Source: Pirellulales bacterium (lineage in GTDB: Bacteria > Planctomycetota > Planctomycetia > Pirellulales > JADZDJ01). From it: 45,287 nt of DNA. Positions 35,212-42,904 of the stretch are shown here, piece after piece. Made by a program: the position numbers and the translations under genes. Within the stretch, counting starts at the first letter, position 1; every line of letters begins with the position of its first letter. Where the stretch lies: NCBI GenBank assembly GCA_020851115.1, contig JADZDJ010000140.1, positions 1 to 45,287 on the forward strand. Direction: 5' to 3'. The notes below the pieces were generated by a model. The model saw only the letters and a list, made by a program, of their open reading frames with translations, made no database searches and had not been told where the DNA came from.

Positions 35212-35715
35212 ATGATGCGAAATTTCAGCTTTTGTGGGGCAGTTGTGTTGGCGATGGCACTCGGTACTTCTGCCCAAGCCCAGCCCTATTCAGGCGATTC
35301 GTACGCGAGTCTCTACTCGTGGCAACTTGGCACGAGCGGGCAAACGTTGAATCCAAGAACTTATTTGTGGGATCAGTATTACTACAACAATCCGAACATC
35401 TCGCCCTATTTGAACTTGATGCGCGTCCAGCCCTACGGTGGAACCGACTATTTCAACTACGTGCAGCCCATGGAACAGCAGCGCCAGCGCCAGGAAACCC
35501 TGTCGGCGGGCGGTCCCACACGCGGCGGACATTTTGCCGCCGGGCCCAGCGAACCCTCTGGTTTCAACAGCGGCATGATTCAGCCGAAGAATCCCTTCGC
35601 CAAAGGCTCCAGCGCCACCAGCAGCGAGATCATGCCCTATTCGACTGGCGCACCCAACCGCAGTGAGTCGTATTACTACAATCACTACTATGGCGGCTGG
35701 GAAGGACGGAATTGA
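35212..35715 (+). CDS. Small secreted planctomycete protein with SPYLNL-like motif
   Basis: 167 residues. Signal peptide MMRNFSFCGAVVLAMALGTSAQA, then a Tyr/Asn/Gly-rich mature part. The motif YYYNNPNISPYLNLMRVQPYG resembles a recurring motif of short secreted planctomycete proteins (N-P-x-x-x-P-Y-L-N-L). The second half is Pro/Ser/Gly-rich and ends with a run of Tyr (ESYYYNHYYGGW). Start ATG 35212 has a perfect AAGGAG six bases upstream. Its role is unknown; the low complexity suggests a surface or structural function. Confidence 0.7.
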   Translation: MMRNFSFCGAVVLAMALGTSAQAQPYSGDSYASLYSWQLGTSGQTLNPRTYLWDQYYYNNPNISPYLNLMRVQPYGGTDYFNYVQPMEQQRQRQETLSAGGPTRGGHFAAGPSEPSGFNSGMIQPKNPFAKGSSATSSEIMPYSTGAPNRSESYYYNHYYGGWEGRN

Positions 35716-35748
35716 AAGCGAGCGCTGCGTTGTCGCCAGCAACCGCTG

Positions 35749-37023
35749 CTACACAAACAGTTCCTTAATCACTTTGCCGCTGTTGGCGATCTTCATCGGC
35801 CGTCCACTCTTGCTGGTGAACGTGGTGTCGAGCGAGATGCCGAGTGACTTGAGAACACTGGCCATTAAGTCTTGCGAGGTGTAGGGTTCGCTTGTAACTT
35901 CCGTGCCGTCGGAATTGGTCTCGCCGACGACCACGCCCCGTTTGAACCCGCTGCCTCCGACCACCACACTCCAGGCGCGGGCAAAGTGGTCGCGGCCGGC
36001 GTTGCCGTTGATCCGCGGCGTACGGCCGAATTCACCCATCCAAACGATCGACGTTGTATCGAGCAAGCCGCGATCGTAAAGATCGCTGATCAACGCGGCC
36101 ATCGCCTTGTCAAGCTCAGGCAATTTTTGATTTTGCAGCGTGGTGAAAACATTCTGGTGATTGTCCCAACCTCCCAGATCGACTTCGATGAACGGCACGC
36201 CGATTTCCACCAAACGGCGGGCCATTAAGCAACCGCGGGCAAAGCCCGAAGTGCCATATTTCTCGCGTGACTCCTTAGGCTCACTGTTCACTTTGAAGGC
36301 TTCCATCTGCTTGCTGACCATCAAGTTCACGGTCTTTTGCAGCACTTTGTAATGATCGTCGGTGCTGCCGCCGCGATAATCCTTCATGAAGCTCTTTTCC
36401 AGTGAATCCAGCGCGTTGAGTCGTTCGCTCATTCGCTCGGGATTATCGCCGAAGTTCAGGTTTCGCACGTCTCCATTGCTGTTGACGACGAACGGTGCCC
36501 AGGTCATGCCGAGGAAGCCGGGGCCGACGCTGCCGCCACCCACCGAGACGAACGGCGGGATTTGAAGTTCAGGAACCTTGTCAATCAACTCATGCGCGAC
36601 GACTGAGCCGTAGCCGGGATGTTCGATACTGGGATTGGGCACGTAGCCGGTGTGCATGTAGTAGCGGCCACGATTGTGATCGGCCTCGCGAGTGCTCATC
36701 GAGCGCACGATCGACAAGAGATGCATCTGTTTGGCGAGCAACGGCATGTGCTCGCAAATTTGGATGCCATCGGCGCTAGTCGAGATCGGCTTGAACTGTC
36801 CGCCGGTTGGCGCGCCTGGCTTCAAATCCCACAGGTCGATCGTGCTAGGCCCGCCCCCCATCCACAGCAGGATGCACGATCGCTGCTTCTTCTTCATGTC
36901 GACCGCACTGGCCAAGATGCTGTTGGTGAAGCTAATCGCCGGAGCCGCCATCGCCGCCGCGCCAGCCAAGTGCGACATAAAATGACGACGGGTCATGCCC
37001 GCAGGAGTTCGAAAGAGCGACAT
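35749..37023 (-). CDS. DUF1501 domain protein, Tat-exported
   Basis: 424 residues. The N-terminus has a twin-arginine motif (TRRHFM, then an Ala-rich hydrophobic stretch), so it is probably exported folded by the Tat system. DUF1501 has an alkaline-phosphatase/sulfatase-like fold. Characteristic stretches are SCILLWMGGGPSTIDLWDLKPG near residue 50, HNRGRYYMHTGY and PHVSVGGG-like segments, VWMGEFGRTPRINGNAGRDHFARAW near 340, and the end YTSQDLMASVLKSLG. It overlaps no other gene and lies 20 bp downstream of the DUF1549 gene, its usual operon partner. The biological substrate of this pair is not established. Confidence 0.9.
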   Translation of the reverse strand: MSLFRTPAGMTRRHFMSHLAGAAAMAAPAISFTNSILASAVDMKKKQRSCILLWMGGGPSTIDLWDLKPGAPTGGQFKPISTSADGIQICEHMPLLAKQMHLLSIVRSMSTREADHNRGRYYMHTGYVPNPSIEHPGYGSVVAHELIDKVPELQIPPFVSVGGGSVGPGFLGMTWAPFVVNSNGDVRNLNFGDNPERMSERLNALDSLEKSFMKDYRGGSTDDHYKVLQKTVNLMVSKQMEAFKVNSEPKESREKYGTSGFARGCLMARRLVEIGVPFIEVDLGGWDNHQNVFTTLQNQKLPELDKAMAALISDLYDRGLLDTTSIVWMGEFGRTPRINGNAGRDHFARAWSVVVGGSGFKRGVVVGETNSDGTEVTSEPYTSQDLMASVLKSLGISLDTTFTSKSGRPMKIANSGKVIKELFV

Positions 37024-37043
37024 GCGAATTCTCCAACGAGTGG

Positions 37044-38786
37044 TTAGTGATTAAAAATAAACTCCGCACTATTGAGCAGCACCCAAAATACATCTCGCAG
37101 CGCCTCGACGGGATTGCCTTTGCGTGCGATCAAGAGTCGATTGGCCAAGTCGATTTCGCCTGCCGTCGGCTTGCGAGACAGTGCAGCCATGTATAGCAGG
37201 TTAATCTTGTCGCCGTTCGACAGCCTGTTGTTCTTGGCGATGCGATCGAGATAGCTGCCCGAATCGATGCTCGTGGCGGCCTTGATCATGTCGCCGTTGA
37301 ACATCATCAGCATCTGCGGAATAGTCCCGTTGAAAGTGGTCGTATCGTCTCCTTCATCGGTGCCGAAGGCAATGGTGAACTGCCGCAGCCAGTCGTCTTT
37401 TTTTCGCTGCTGCTCTTCGTAATTGCCACGGGCGGTCTTATCGGCTTCGGTCGCTGTCATGAGCGATTCGTACAACTGTTCGGCCTGCATTTGCCGCAGA
37501 TAGAAATGGCTGAACATCGGCTTTTCGCCAAGCGACGGGTCATCCTTATCGTTGCTCCCCTTTCTCATTTTACTCGACAGGCCATAGGGTTCGCTGAGCA
37601 CGATCCAGCGAATGAGTTGCTTGAGGTCGTGACTGTGCGAGGTGAAATCGCTTGCCAGTCGTTCGAGCAATTCCGGATGCGTCGGTGGATTATGCGGACC
37701 CATGTCGTCCACAGGTTTGGTAAATCCGTAGCCAAAGAAATGGCCCCACATGCGATTGACGATGGCCTGACTCAAATAGGGCGAATTTATGATCAACCGA
37801 CCTAATTCGTTGCGACGGTTGACGTCGCCGACGCGGCCGCTTTTGGCAATCTCTTGACCATCCACAAACACTGGGAAGGCCGATTTCATTTGGCCGTTGC
37901 GCAGCTCGTAGAACACGATCGCTTCGTCGATGTTTTTCGTGCGATTTTCACCTTCGCCGGCAAAATCGACATTGACCAGCTCCGCCGCCGGAGACTTGGG
38001 ACGCCGCCGCCTTGGACCTTGGTTTGCCGTTTGTCGAAAAAACGAGTTCAATTCCCAAAATTGGTTCTGTTTCCAGTCATTGAACGGATGGTTGTGGCAT
38101 TGCGTACATTGAACCTGCATGCCGAGAAACAGCTTCGCCGTCTTTGCCGTCGCGTTGGTGGCCTGCTCTGCCAAATCGCCGATCAAAAAATTCGTGGCAC
38201 CGTTGAAATCTTCGTCGCCGGGCCTCGTCGAACCGGTGGCCGTCACCAGATCGAATACCATCTGGTCATAGGGCTTGTTCCGCGCGAACGTATCGCGAAG
38301 GTATTTCGACATCCCCTCGCGATCCACCGGCGAGCGGTTTGCGGCGCGATTGTCGGTCGGTCGACCAATGAGCAGAATCGTCCAAATATTGCTCCAATTA
38401 CGCGCATACTCTTCGACATATTCGTCGCTCAGCAGGCGGTTGATCAGATTCAGCTTTCGATCGACCGCTCGATCTTTTTGAAATCGCTCAATTTCATGGA
38501 TACTTGGAATTCGTCCCAGCAGATCGAGAAACACGCGACGGCACCATTCTCCGTCGGATGCCGACGCCGAAGGTTGCAAGCCATGTGCCCGCCAGCTTTG
38601 GAGTACAAAATCATTGATGTACTCAATTTGCGGAAGCGTTCGAGCCGACGGCTTGTGCGAGGCGGTGCTAGGAGTGGACGTAGTTGCGAGCGTTCGTTCT
38701 GACGGCTTATCGGCCGCTCTGGCAATGACGCTGGCCGCCACCATCAAAAGACCACAGCCATGCAAAATTAAGCTGCGCCTCTTCAT
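37044..38786 (-). CDS. DUF1549/DUF1553 protein (cytochrome-less form)
   Basis: 580 residues with a signal peptide (LILHGCGLLMVAASVIARA). The DUF1549 part spans about residues 60-280 and includes WCRRVFLDLLGRIPSIHEIE and the CTQCHNHPFNDWKQNQFWEL motif. The DUF1553 part spans about 300-560 and includes NRRNELGRLIINSPYLSQAIVNRMWGHFFGYGFTKPVDDMGPHNPPTHPELLE. Many relatives carry an N-terminal cytochrome c (PSD1) domain with CxxCH haem sites, which is missing here, so this is the short form. It is followed 20 bp downstream by the DUF1501 gene. The start at ATG 38786 gives a proper signal sequence; the upstream in-frame codon to 38828 does not. Confidence 0.92.
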   Translation of the reverse strand: MKRRSLILHGCGLLMVAASVIARAADKPSERTLATTSTPSTASHKPSARTLPQIEYINDFVLQSWRAHGLQPSASASDGEWCRRVFLDLLGRIPSIHEIERFQKDRAVDRKLNLINRLLSDEYVEEYARNWSNIWTILLIGRPTDNRAANRSPVDREGMSKYLRDTFARNKPYDQMVFDLVTATGSTRPGDEDFNGATNFLIGDLAEQATNATAKTAKLFLGMQVQCTQCHNHPFNDWKQNQFWELNSFFRQTANQGPRRRRPKSPAAELVNVDFAGEGENRTKNIDEAIVFYELRNGQMKSAFPVFVDGQEIAKSGRVGDVNRRNELGRLIINSPYLSQAIVNRMWGHFFGYGFTKPVDDMGPHNPPTHPELLERLASDFTSHSHDLKQLIRWIVLSEPYGLSSKMRKGSNDKDDPSLGEKPMFSHFYLRQMQAEQLYESLMTATEADKTARGNYEEQQRKKDDWLRQFTIAFGTDEGDDTTTFNGTIPQMLMMFNGDMIKAATSIDSGSYLDRIAKNNRLSNGDKINLLYMAALSRKPTAGEIDLANRLLIARKGNPVEALRDVFWVLLNSAEFIFNH

Positions 38787-39517
38787 GGAATTACATCCGT
38801 TCGCAAGATGGAATAGATGCCGACGCAAGTACTGTGAAGCTTACTGCGACACTACGTCTATTATCGTACAAACCTTCGAGCAACGTTGTCCAACATTTTG
38901 TAGACGAGTGGCATCGTCTCCGCTGGTTACATTCTCGAAAGCAGAGTCGGCCACCATCGATCGTCTTTTAAGTCGACTTCGACCTACCGCTGCAGACATC
39001 CATCGCTGCATGACCGTTCGAGTCAAAGTGGATTAGAAGCACAATACCATTTGCCTGCAGATTGCAATTTTGCCGAACGAGTTGCGAGAATGATCAAATT
39101 TTTTTCTAGTTCTATTGATTTTTATCGAACGAATCGCATGGTAATGTGTTTTATTTTTAATCACATGTTTAATTTTAATACACGCAAAAAAGAACAGGCG
39201 AGTTAAGGATCCCTTTTGGAGAACCCTCAACTCGCCCATCCCATCGTGGCTTCGAATTGTCTTGATTTTTCAGCCAAGCGCCTCTTCCTGGCCGATGTCG
39301 CACTCTCTACTGTTCTTCCTCAACTCTTTCCGTAATCAAGACTTAGGCCACTTCTATTTCCGTTGCTCGGTTTACACTTCGGCATCAACCTCTTCTCTGT
39401 ACCGGCCCCAAATCAGACCCAAGCGCCTCTTCTCGGTTCCGACCCCGCCGGGGGGAGGTTATCGGCGTCTCGCTGGCCGACACCCGACTATGAGCAAAGT
39501 GCGTGCCAAATTGGACA
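38787..39517. other. Long gene-free stretch leading into the accessory island
   Basis: About 730 bp without a convincing gene. Around 39085-39185 it is strikingly AT-rich (runs of T and A), unlike the flanks. A 14-bp direct repeat, CCAAGCGCCTCTTC, occurs at 39274-39287 and 39419-39432. The latter part lies where the 3' end of the truncated IS1 transposase should be, so it may be foreign or rearranged DNA. The DUF1549 promoter should lie at the left side. Confidence 0.5.
39183..39236 (-). terminator. Candidate terminator
   Basis: GGCGAGTT (39197-39204) pairs with AACTCGCC (39229-39236), with further partial pairing inside. Read on the minus strand the stem is followed after five bases by a run of six T. 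It could end transcription from the IS1 transposase. Confidence 0.35.
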
Positions 39518-40177
39518 TCACGGCCCCGGCGAGTACATGCGGCGCTCTTCTCGCGTTTGGTCGCTGTAGGTCTTAACCAGCATTCCAAAATCGACCTTGT
39601 TCCGTAGGTGGCAGAGAACGCCGTATTCGTAGGATTTCCAGCCGTCCGTCGAAAGCTGAAAACGCCCCGTCGTGGCCCGATCCAGCTTTTCGCAGAATCG
39701 CAGCGTATCCCGTTCGTCGCGCCGTCCCATGTGCCACGCCATCAATAGCTTCGTATTCCGCTCAATCGCCGTGTAGCAGTAGGAATCGCCCACGCCGCCG
39801 ACGTACTTCTCTTTTTTGGCCGTGTATCGCTTGCAGTAGATGAACTGCCAAATTTCGTCACACTGAACATCATCAGCCGGCAGCCGAACCAGTGTGCGGG
39901 CCATGTACTCTTCGCAGCGCTGGCCGACCAAGCAGGCCAGCCCGATAACTGTGTTCTTATCGACGCCCGTTAGCCGTGAAGTGCCGCGGACGGAAACGCC
40001 CTCACAGAGCATGCTGACGATCCGCACGGCCATATCCATGCCGACCCGCATTCCGCTGAATGCTTGGGTGAACGCCGTCCAGCTCTTGCCGCAAAGCGTG
40101 CAACGATAACGAGTGTCGCCGCTCTTGGTCGAGCCGTTCTTTTTGTAGCTCGAATGATCGCAAGTCGAAATGACCAT
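39518..40177 (-). mobile_element. 3'-truncated IS1-like transposase
   Basis: 219 codons. The N-terminus has the zinc-finger-like pattern of InsA/IS1 transposases (CDHSSYKKNGSTKSGDTRYRC and C-x-x-C), then a helix-turn-helix region (GVSVRGTSRLTGVDKNTVIG) and the start of the DDE domain (CDEIWQFIYCK, with the first catalytic Asp). The second catalytic Asp lies in LSTDGWKSY. After RRMYSPG the frame ends. The expected segment of about 80 residues, with the HxxRQNL and final Glu region, is missing in every frame examined. The element is therefore truncated and probably inactive. ATG 40177 has a weak GAAGGG upstream. Confidence 0.72.
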
Positions 40178-40267
40178 CGCAAACCTTTCCCTTCGCTGGG
40201 ACGGCTTTGCGTGGTAGAATGAAGTTGCTTAGGCAGCATTCTGGCGCTAGCCGTCAGATTGTTGTTT

Positions 40268-40303
40268 GCCCTTGCGATTGTTTCAGCAGTCGCAGGGGTT
40301 TTT
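40268..40303 (+). terminator. Rho-independent terminator facing the RHH gene
   Basis: CCCTTGCGA (40268-40276) pairs with TCGCAGGGG (40289-40297), nine pairs including one G-U, followed by TTTTTT (40298-40303). No plus-strand gene lies upstream, so it may insulate the RHH gene from readthrough out of the IS1 element. Confidence 0.6.
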
Positions 40304-40309
40304 TATTGA

Positions 40310-40374
40310 CTTGACCTCCAAGGTTGATTTCATTATATAATTCATATCGGGGCTGTCAACATGATTTATATAAT
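40310..40374 (+). promoter_or_regulatory. Promoter and palindromic operator of the RHH gene
   Basis: A TTGACC at 40310-40315 precedes AT-rich boxes, including two perfect TATAAT at 40336-40341 and 40369-40374. Arm TTATATAATTCAT (40333-40345) and arm ATGATTTATATAA (40361-40373) form an inverted repeat matching at 12 of 13 positions across a 15-nt spacer. Such an operator fits autorepression by the downstream ribbon-helix-helix protein. Exact -35/-10 pairing is uncertain because spacing from TTGACC to the first TATAAT is 20 nt. Confidence 0.6.
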
Positions 40375-40394
40375 TATTTCAAACAAGGTGGAAA

Positions 40395-40604
40395 ATGGCC
40401 AAGAAAAAGCAGCATGGCGGGAAGCGAGCGGGCGCAGGCCGGAAACCGTCTAGCCCTGAGGGGCCGACCGTTTTAGTGTCTGCAACCGTGCCAGAAGCCC
40501 TCGTAGAGCAATTGGACGCACTGGCCGATAAGAACGGCTGGAACCGTTCGCAGGCCGTCACAGCGGCAATTCGGGGCTTAGTAGCTACGCCAAATCGTGG
40601 CTAG
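40395..40604 (+). CDS. Ribbon-helix-helix (CopG/Arc-type) DNA-binding protein
   Basis: 69 residues. A basic Gly-rich leader (KKKQHGGKRAGAGRKPSS) is followed by a beta strand and two helices: VLVSATVPEALVEQLDALADKNGWNRSQAVTAAIRGLV. The spacing is typical of dimeric RHH repressors that use the beta strand for DNA contact. Such proteins often regulate toxin-antitoxin or mobile-element genes. Its only obvious partner is the palindromic operator just upstream. No toxin gene follows directly on the same strand; the minus-strand HEPN operon is 170 bp away. The start at ATG 40395 is the only reasonable one. Confidence 0.78.
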   Translation: MAKKKQHGGKRAGAGRKPSSPEGPTVLVSATVPEALVEQLDALADKNGWNRSQAVTAAIRGLVATPNRG

Positions 40605-40605
40605 C

Positions 40606-40697
40606 GGAGAGAAGGGGAATCGAACCCTGTCGGCTGACGCCGAATCCTACGGCAGGCTATAAGGCTGCTGCGCCGACCAAGGCGCGGACCGCCCTCC
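40606..40697 (-). tRNA. Degenerate or unusual class-II-tRNA-like sequence, anticodon apparently UAU
   Basis: Reading the minus strand from 40697, the sequence shows a T-loop GGGTTCGATTCCCC near the 3' end, a D-arm GCGC-CTTGGTCG-GCGC, and a long variable arm TCGGC-GTCA-GCCGA. It also has an anticodon loop CTTATAG with U33 and A37, giving UAU. The anticodon stem (GCAGC/CCTGC) has one mismatch. The T-stem pairs in only three of five positions, and the acceptor stem in six of seven at best with a G-U. UAU with a long variable arm does not match a standard isoacceptor. It is therefore probably a decayed tRNA copy or a mobile-element tRNA-like gene. It directly abuts the RHH stop. Confidence 0.45.
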
Positions 40698-40771
40698 AAA
40701 GCTAATCTGCCGGGAATTCGATTCGATCATAAGAAAAACAAGACAGCGAGACCAGGAAAGGGTTCGCAACT

Positions 40772-41209
40772 TTATGTCACGGTCAATCGCAAGCAGTCTT
40801 TTGCGTATTTCCGAAGCGCATCATGCATTTCGGTTCGTTCGGGTTTCGGAAGCCTCGCCTTAATACACGCGATTATGTCAGATGCAATTCGCAGGTTGGC
40901 AATCGCGCATGGCTTCTTATCGAATTTTTCCAATGACAGCTTATAGTCGGCGTCGTTTCTATCGCGGCGAAGATCGTACAGTTTTGAGTTTGCTGTAGTT
41001 AACTCAGAGTCACCGCTTTGATCCAGAATCTGCCGAACCTTTGTATGGCATTCTGGGCCTTTCGGCAACGTGATTCCTATGCTCTCAAGTAACTCACTCG
41101 CGTTGTGAAATGCGCTGTAGTATGCGCGGCTAATCGCCGATCGCATTTCAGCAGGTGTCTGCCCACTAGAGAGCTTTGACGCCAATTCGTAAAAGTCGTC
41201 GCCGGACAT
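40772..41209 (-). CDS. HEPN domain protein (UPF0332-like)
   Basis: 145 residues, all alpha. The first helix pair AISRAYYSAFHNASELLESIG and the downstream LRRDRNDADYKL match the UPF0332/COG1895 HEPN group, where RN-x-A-D-Y replaces the canonical RX4-6H ribonuclease motif. HEPN proteins are often toxins or ribonucleases in defence and toxin-antitoxin modules, but this subgroup's catalytic status is unclear. The C-terminus is a further helix with Cys and Leu residues. It is the third gene of a tight operon, starting 7 bp after its neighbour's stop. GC content is visibly lower than in the flanking chromosomal genes. Confidence 0.75.
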   Translation of the reverse strand: MSGDDFYELASKLSSGQTPAEMRSAISRAYYSAFHNASELLESIGITLPKGPECHTKVRQILDQSGDSELTTANSKLYDLRRDRNDADYKLSLEKFDKKPCAIANLRIASDIIACIKARLPKPERTEMHDALRKYAKDCLRLTVT

Positions 41210-41216
41210 TCTTCAG

Positions 41217-41741
41217 TTAGTCATCAAACGACAAACGGAAAAGACTACGAACATTGGGAGGTAATGCGGAGACTGACGCGTGCCAGTCGTGGTGCTTCGC
41301 TAATGCCTTATCCACATCGCCGTTGCACTTGACCGCAAATTCAAAATATCTTTCGCCGGCAACTTCGCAATCTTCGTGCTCTACAGGCCCGGAGACGCGA
41401 GAGAAGAGTGATGCTGTTATTGATTTTACACGTTCAATTGCATCTCGAACTTCAAAATATGTTGCGCTTCCGAGCAAAGATGGAACAATAGATTCGACAA
41501 ATCTTAAGCGATTTTGCTGGTCTGCTAATTGCTCGGCTTGCTCAGCTAACTGCATTTCCATTTCTGAAATCTGCAACTTTAGCCGAATAACCTCGGCCAC
41601 ACCTTCGGGGCTTAGGTAGTTATCAGGCTCAGGAAGCTTGATTTCGTCGGACGGTTCGCAGTCGCCAAAATCATAGGCGTATTGGGCTGACGACCCTTCA
41701 AATAGATGCGATAGGTGTGCTATGCGGCTTATTGCTTGCAT
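41217..41741 (-). CDS. Unknown coiled-coil protein, middle gene of the HEPN operon
   Basis: 174 residues with no recognised family. A heptad-type coiled coil of about 45 residues (LKLQISEMEMQLAEQAEQLADQQNRLR) occupies about 53-80. Helical segments (FEVRDAIERVKSITASLFSR) follow, then an end domain with YFEFAVKCNGDVDKALAKHHDWH. The N-terminus begins MQAISRIAHLSHLFEG. Its start codon overlaps the upstream gene's stop by one base (TAATG), which indicates translational coupling. A scaffold or partner-binding role is possible; nothing in the sequence shows a catalytic site. Confidence 0.62.
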   Translation of the reverse strand: MQAISRIAHLSHLFEGSSAQYAYDFGDCEPSDEIKLPEPDNYLSPEGVAEVIRLKLQISEMEMQLAEQAEQLADQQNRLRFVESIVPSLLGSATYFEVRDAIERVKSITASLFSRVSGPVEHEDCEVAGERYFEFAVKCNGDVDKALAKHHDWHASVSALPPNVRSLFRLSFDD

Positions 41742-42379
41742 TATTGATTGACGACGGGTTTGGCACCCTTGAAAAGAACAAAGCGATTTAGTCCATCAAC
41801 GGCCCGAATTGACGCAACTGAGAGCAAATCGGGCGAAACGGAAATTTGGCCAAGTGCACCGATAACTTCTACTGCATACTGCGGTGATCCATCCGGAGCC
41901 GGCGGTGCATGTTTCCAGCGAATTTCCCGATACACCGTGTCCCCGAGCCGGATGGTAGCCCCGGACAAGGACGCCGTGGTCCCACCCAAGTTGATCCCAA
42001 CGCTACCTAGCAAGTTTACCAACCCCACCTTTGGAAGTTGAGAGGTGGTGAGCCTGAATTTTGATTCAAAATTGACAACCAATATCTTCCCAACTAATTG
42101 ATTAAATTGCTGGCGAATCTCATCAAGGTTGCAAGTTGCTGTCCGTGCACCGAAGATCTCGGTCGAAAAGTAGTCTAAATGGAAATGATACAACCCGGAC
42201 TTAAAACGTTCGCGCACCAGACGGACGCAGCTTACACCCTCCTCCACAATCGCAATATCTTCCGTTTTTTGGTCGGGAATTAGTCCCGTAAGCTGTGGAT
42301 GTTCGGCTAAATCAATGCGATTCGCGCAGGCCGTAAGACCGCCAAGAGGCGGGACCAATTCCGGAAACGTCAAAGCCAT
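41741..42379 (-). CDS. Unknown protein, first gene of the HEPN operon
   Basis: 212 residues, no family I can name and no signal peptide. It looks like a soluble alpha/beta protein: FPELVPPLGGLTACANRIDLAE at the start, FHLDYFSTEIFGARTATCNLDEIRQQFNQLVG in the middle, and GTTASLSGATIRLGDTVYREIRWKHAPPAPDG, which is beta-rich with a Gly/Thr run. It ends with VLFKGAKPVVNQ. It is followed by the coiled-coil gene with a one-base overlap. Together the three form a compact cassette typical in organisation of defence or toxin-type modules, although function is unassigned. ATG 42379 lacks an obvious Shine-Dalgarno. Confidence 0.62.
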   Translation of the reverse strand: MALTFPELVPPLGGLTACANRIDLAEHPQLTGLIPDQKTEDIAIVEEGVSCVRLVRERFKSGLYHFHLDYFSTEIFGARTATCNLDEIRQQFNQLVGKILVVNFESKFRLTTSQLPKVGLVNLLGSVGINLGGTTASLSGATIRLGDTVYREIRWKHAPPAPDGSPQYAVEVIGALGQISVSPDLLSVASIRAVDGLNRFVLFKGAKPVVNQ

Positions 42380-42904
42380 TTCAGAGTCCCGAAAAGAGAA
42401 TGGGGCTCTTTGCCCTACTTGGCAAGCCTAGTACAGTCTACTCCACACTCGGTATGTATCGGCATTCTAAGGGTTTTGAGTAAGAATAGTCAATAGAGCG
42501 GAAGCGTAAACCGCAAAAGGACTTGCGGTTACGATAGTGTTTACACATAAGCAAATTCCGGGCCTTTTTGCGGACACAGATATTCACCCACCACCAACTA
42601 TCGGGTGGTGGGTGATTAAGTGTGTCCGACCTCCATAACCCGTTCAAGCATGGTTCGGACGGTCCAAACATGTTCGGCCAGACCGTGTTCCACCGCCGGC
42701 GTATTTCCCTTTAGTGTCCGGTGCTTGCGACAAAAATTTTAGTGGTAGAACATCATGGCGCGGACGGCTGTGTGGTGAGGTGGACCCCAATCATTGGACA
42801 GATTTTATGCAGCCATAAGAGATGAAATTCTTGTGCAGCGGCCCGCGAGACACCTTCCCGGGTCTCGCGCGGCTGCGGCGGCGGTTGACCTACTTGTGTG
42901 CGAC
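42380..42904. other. Gene-free spacer at the right edge of the island
   Basis: About 525 bp with no supported gene. It contains the long hairpin at 42572-42629. Near 42780 there is a TGGACCCCAATCATTGGACA sequence that resembles ends of IS3-type elements (minus strand TGTCCAATGATTGG), suggesting eroded mobile DNA. The minus-strand frame across 42438-42671 has no protein-like pattern. Confidence 0.5.
42572..42629. repeat. Long hairpin (possible MITE or terminator)
   Basis: CACCCACCACC (42586-42596) pairs with GGTGGTGGGTG (42605-42615) around an 8-nt loop. CGGACACA (42572-42579) pairs with TGTGTCCG (42622-42629) outside a partly mismatched six-base stretch. About 22 of 25 positions pair. It lies about 190 bp upstream of the operon's first start codon and has no T-run beside it. 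Confidence 0.6.

Noticed and set aside
40395-41209. Classical toxin-antitoxin pair of the RHH gene and the HEPN gene
   Set aside because: The genes are on opposite strands, convergent, and separated by a tRNA-like element, so they are not arranged as a co-transcribed pair. A functional link is not excluded.
42438-42671. Minus-strand frame of 77 codons in the right island spacer
   Set aside because: It runs through the long hairpin and has no protein-like pattern or ribosome binding site.
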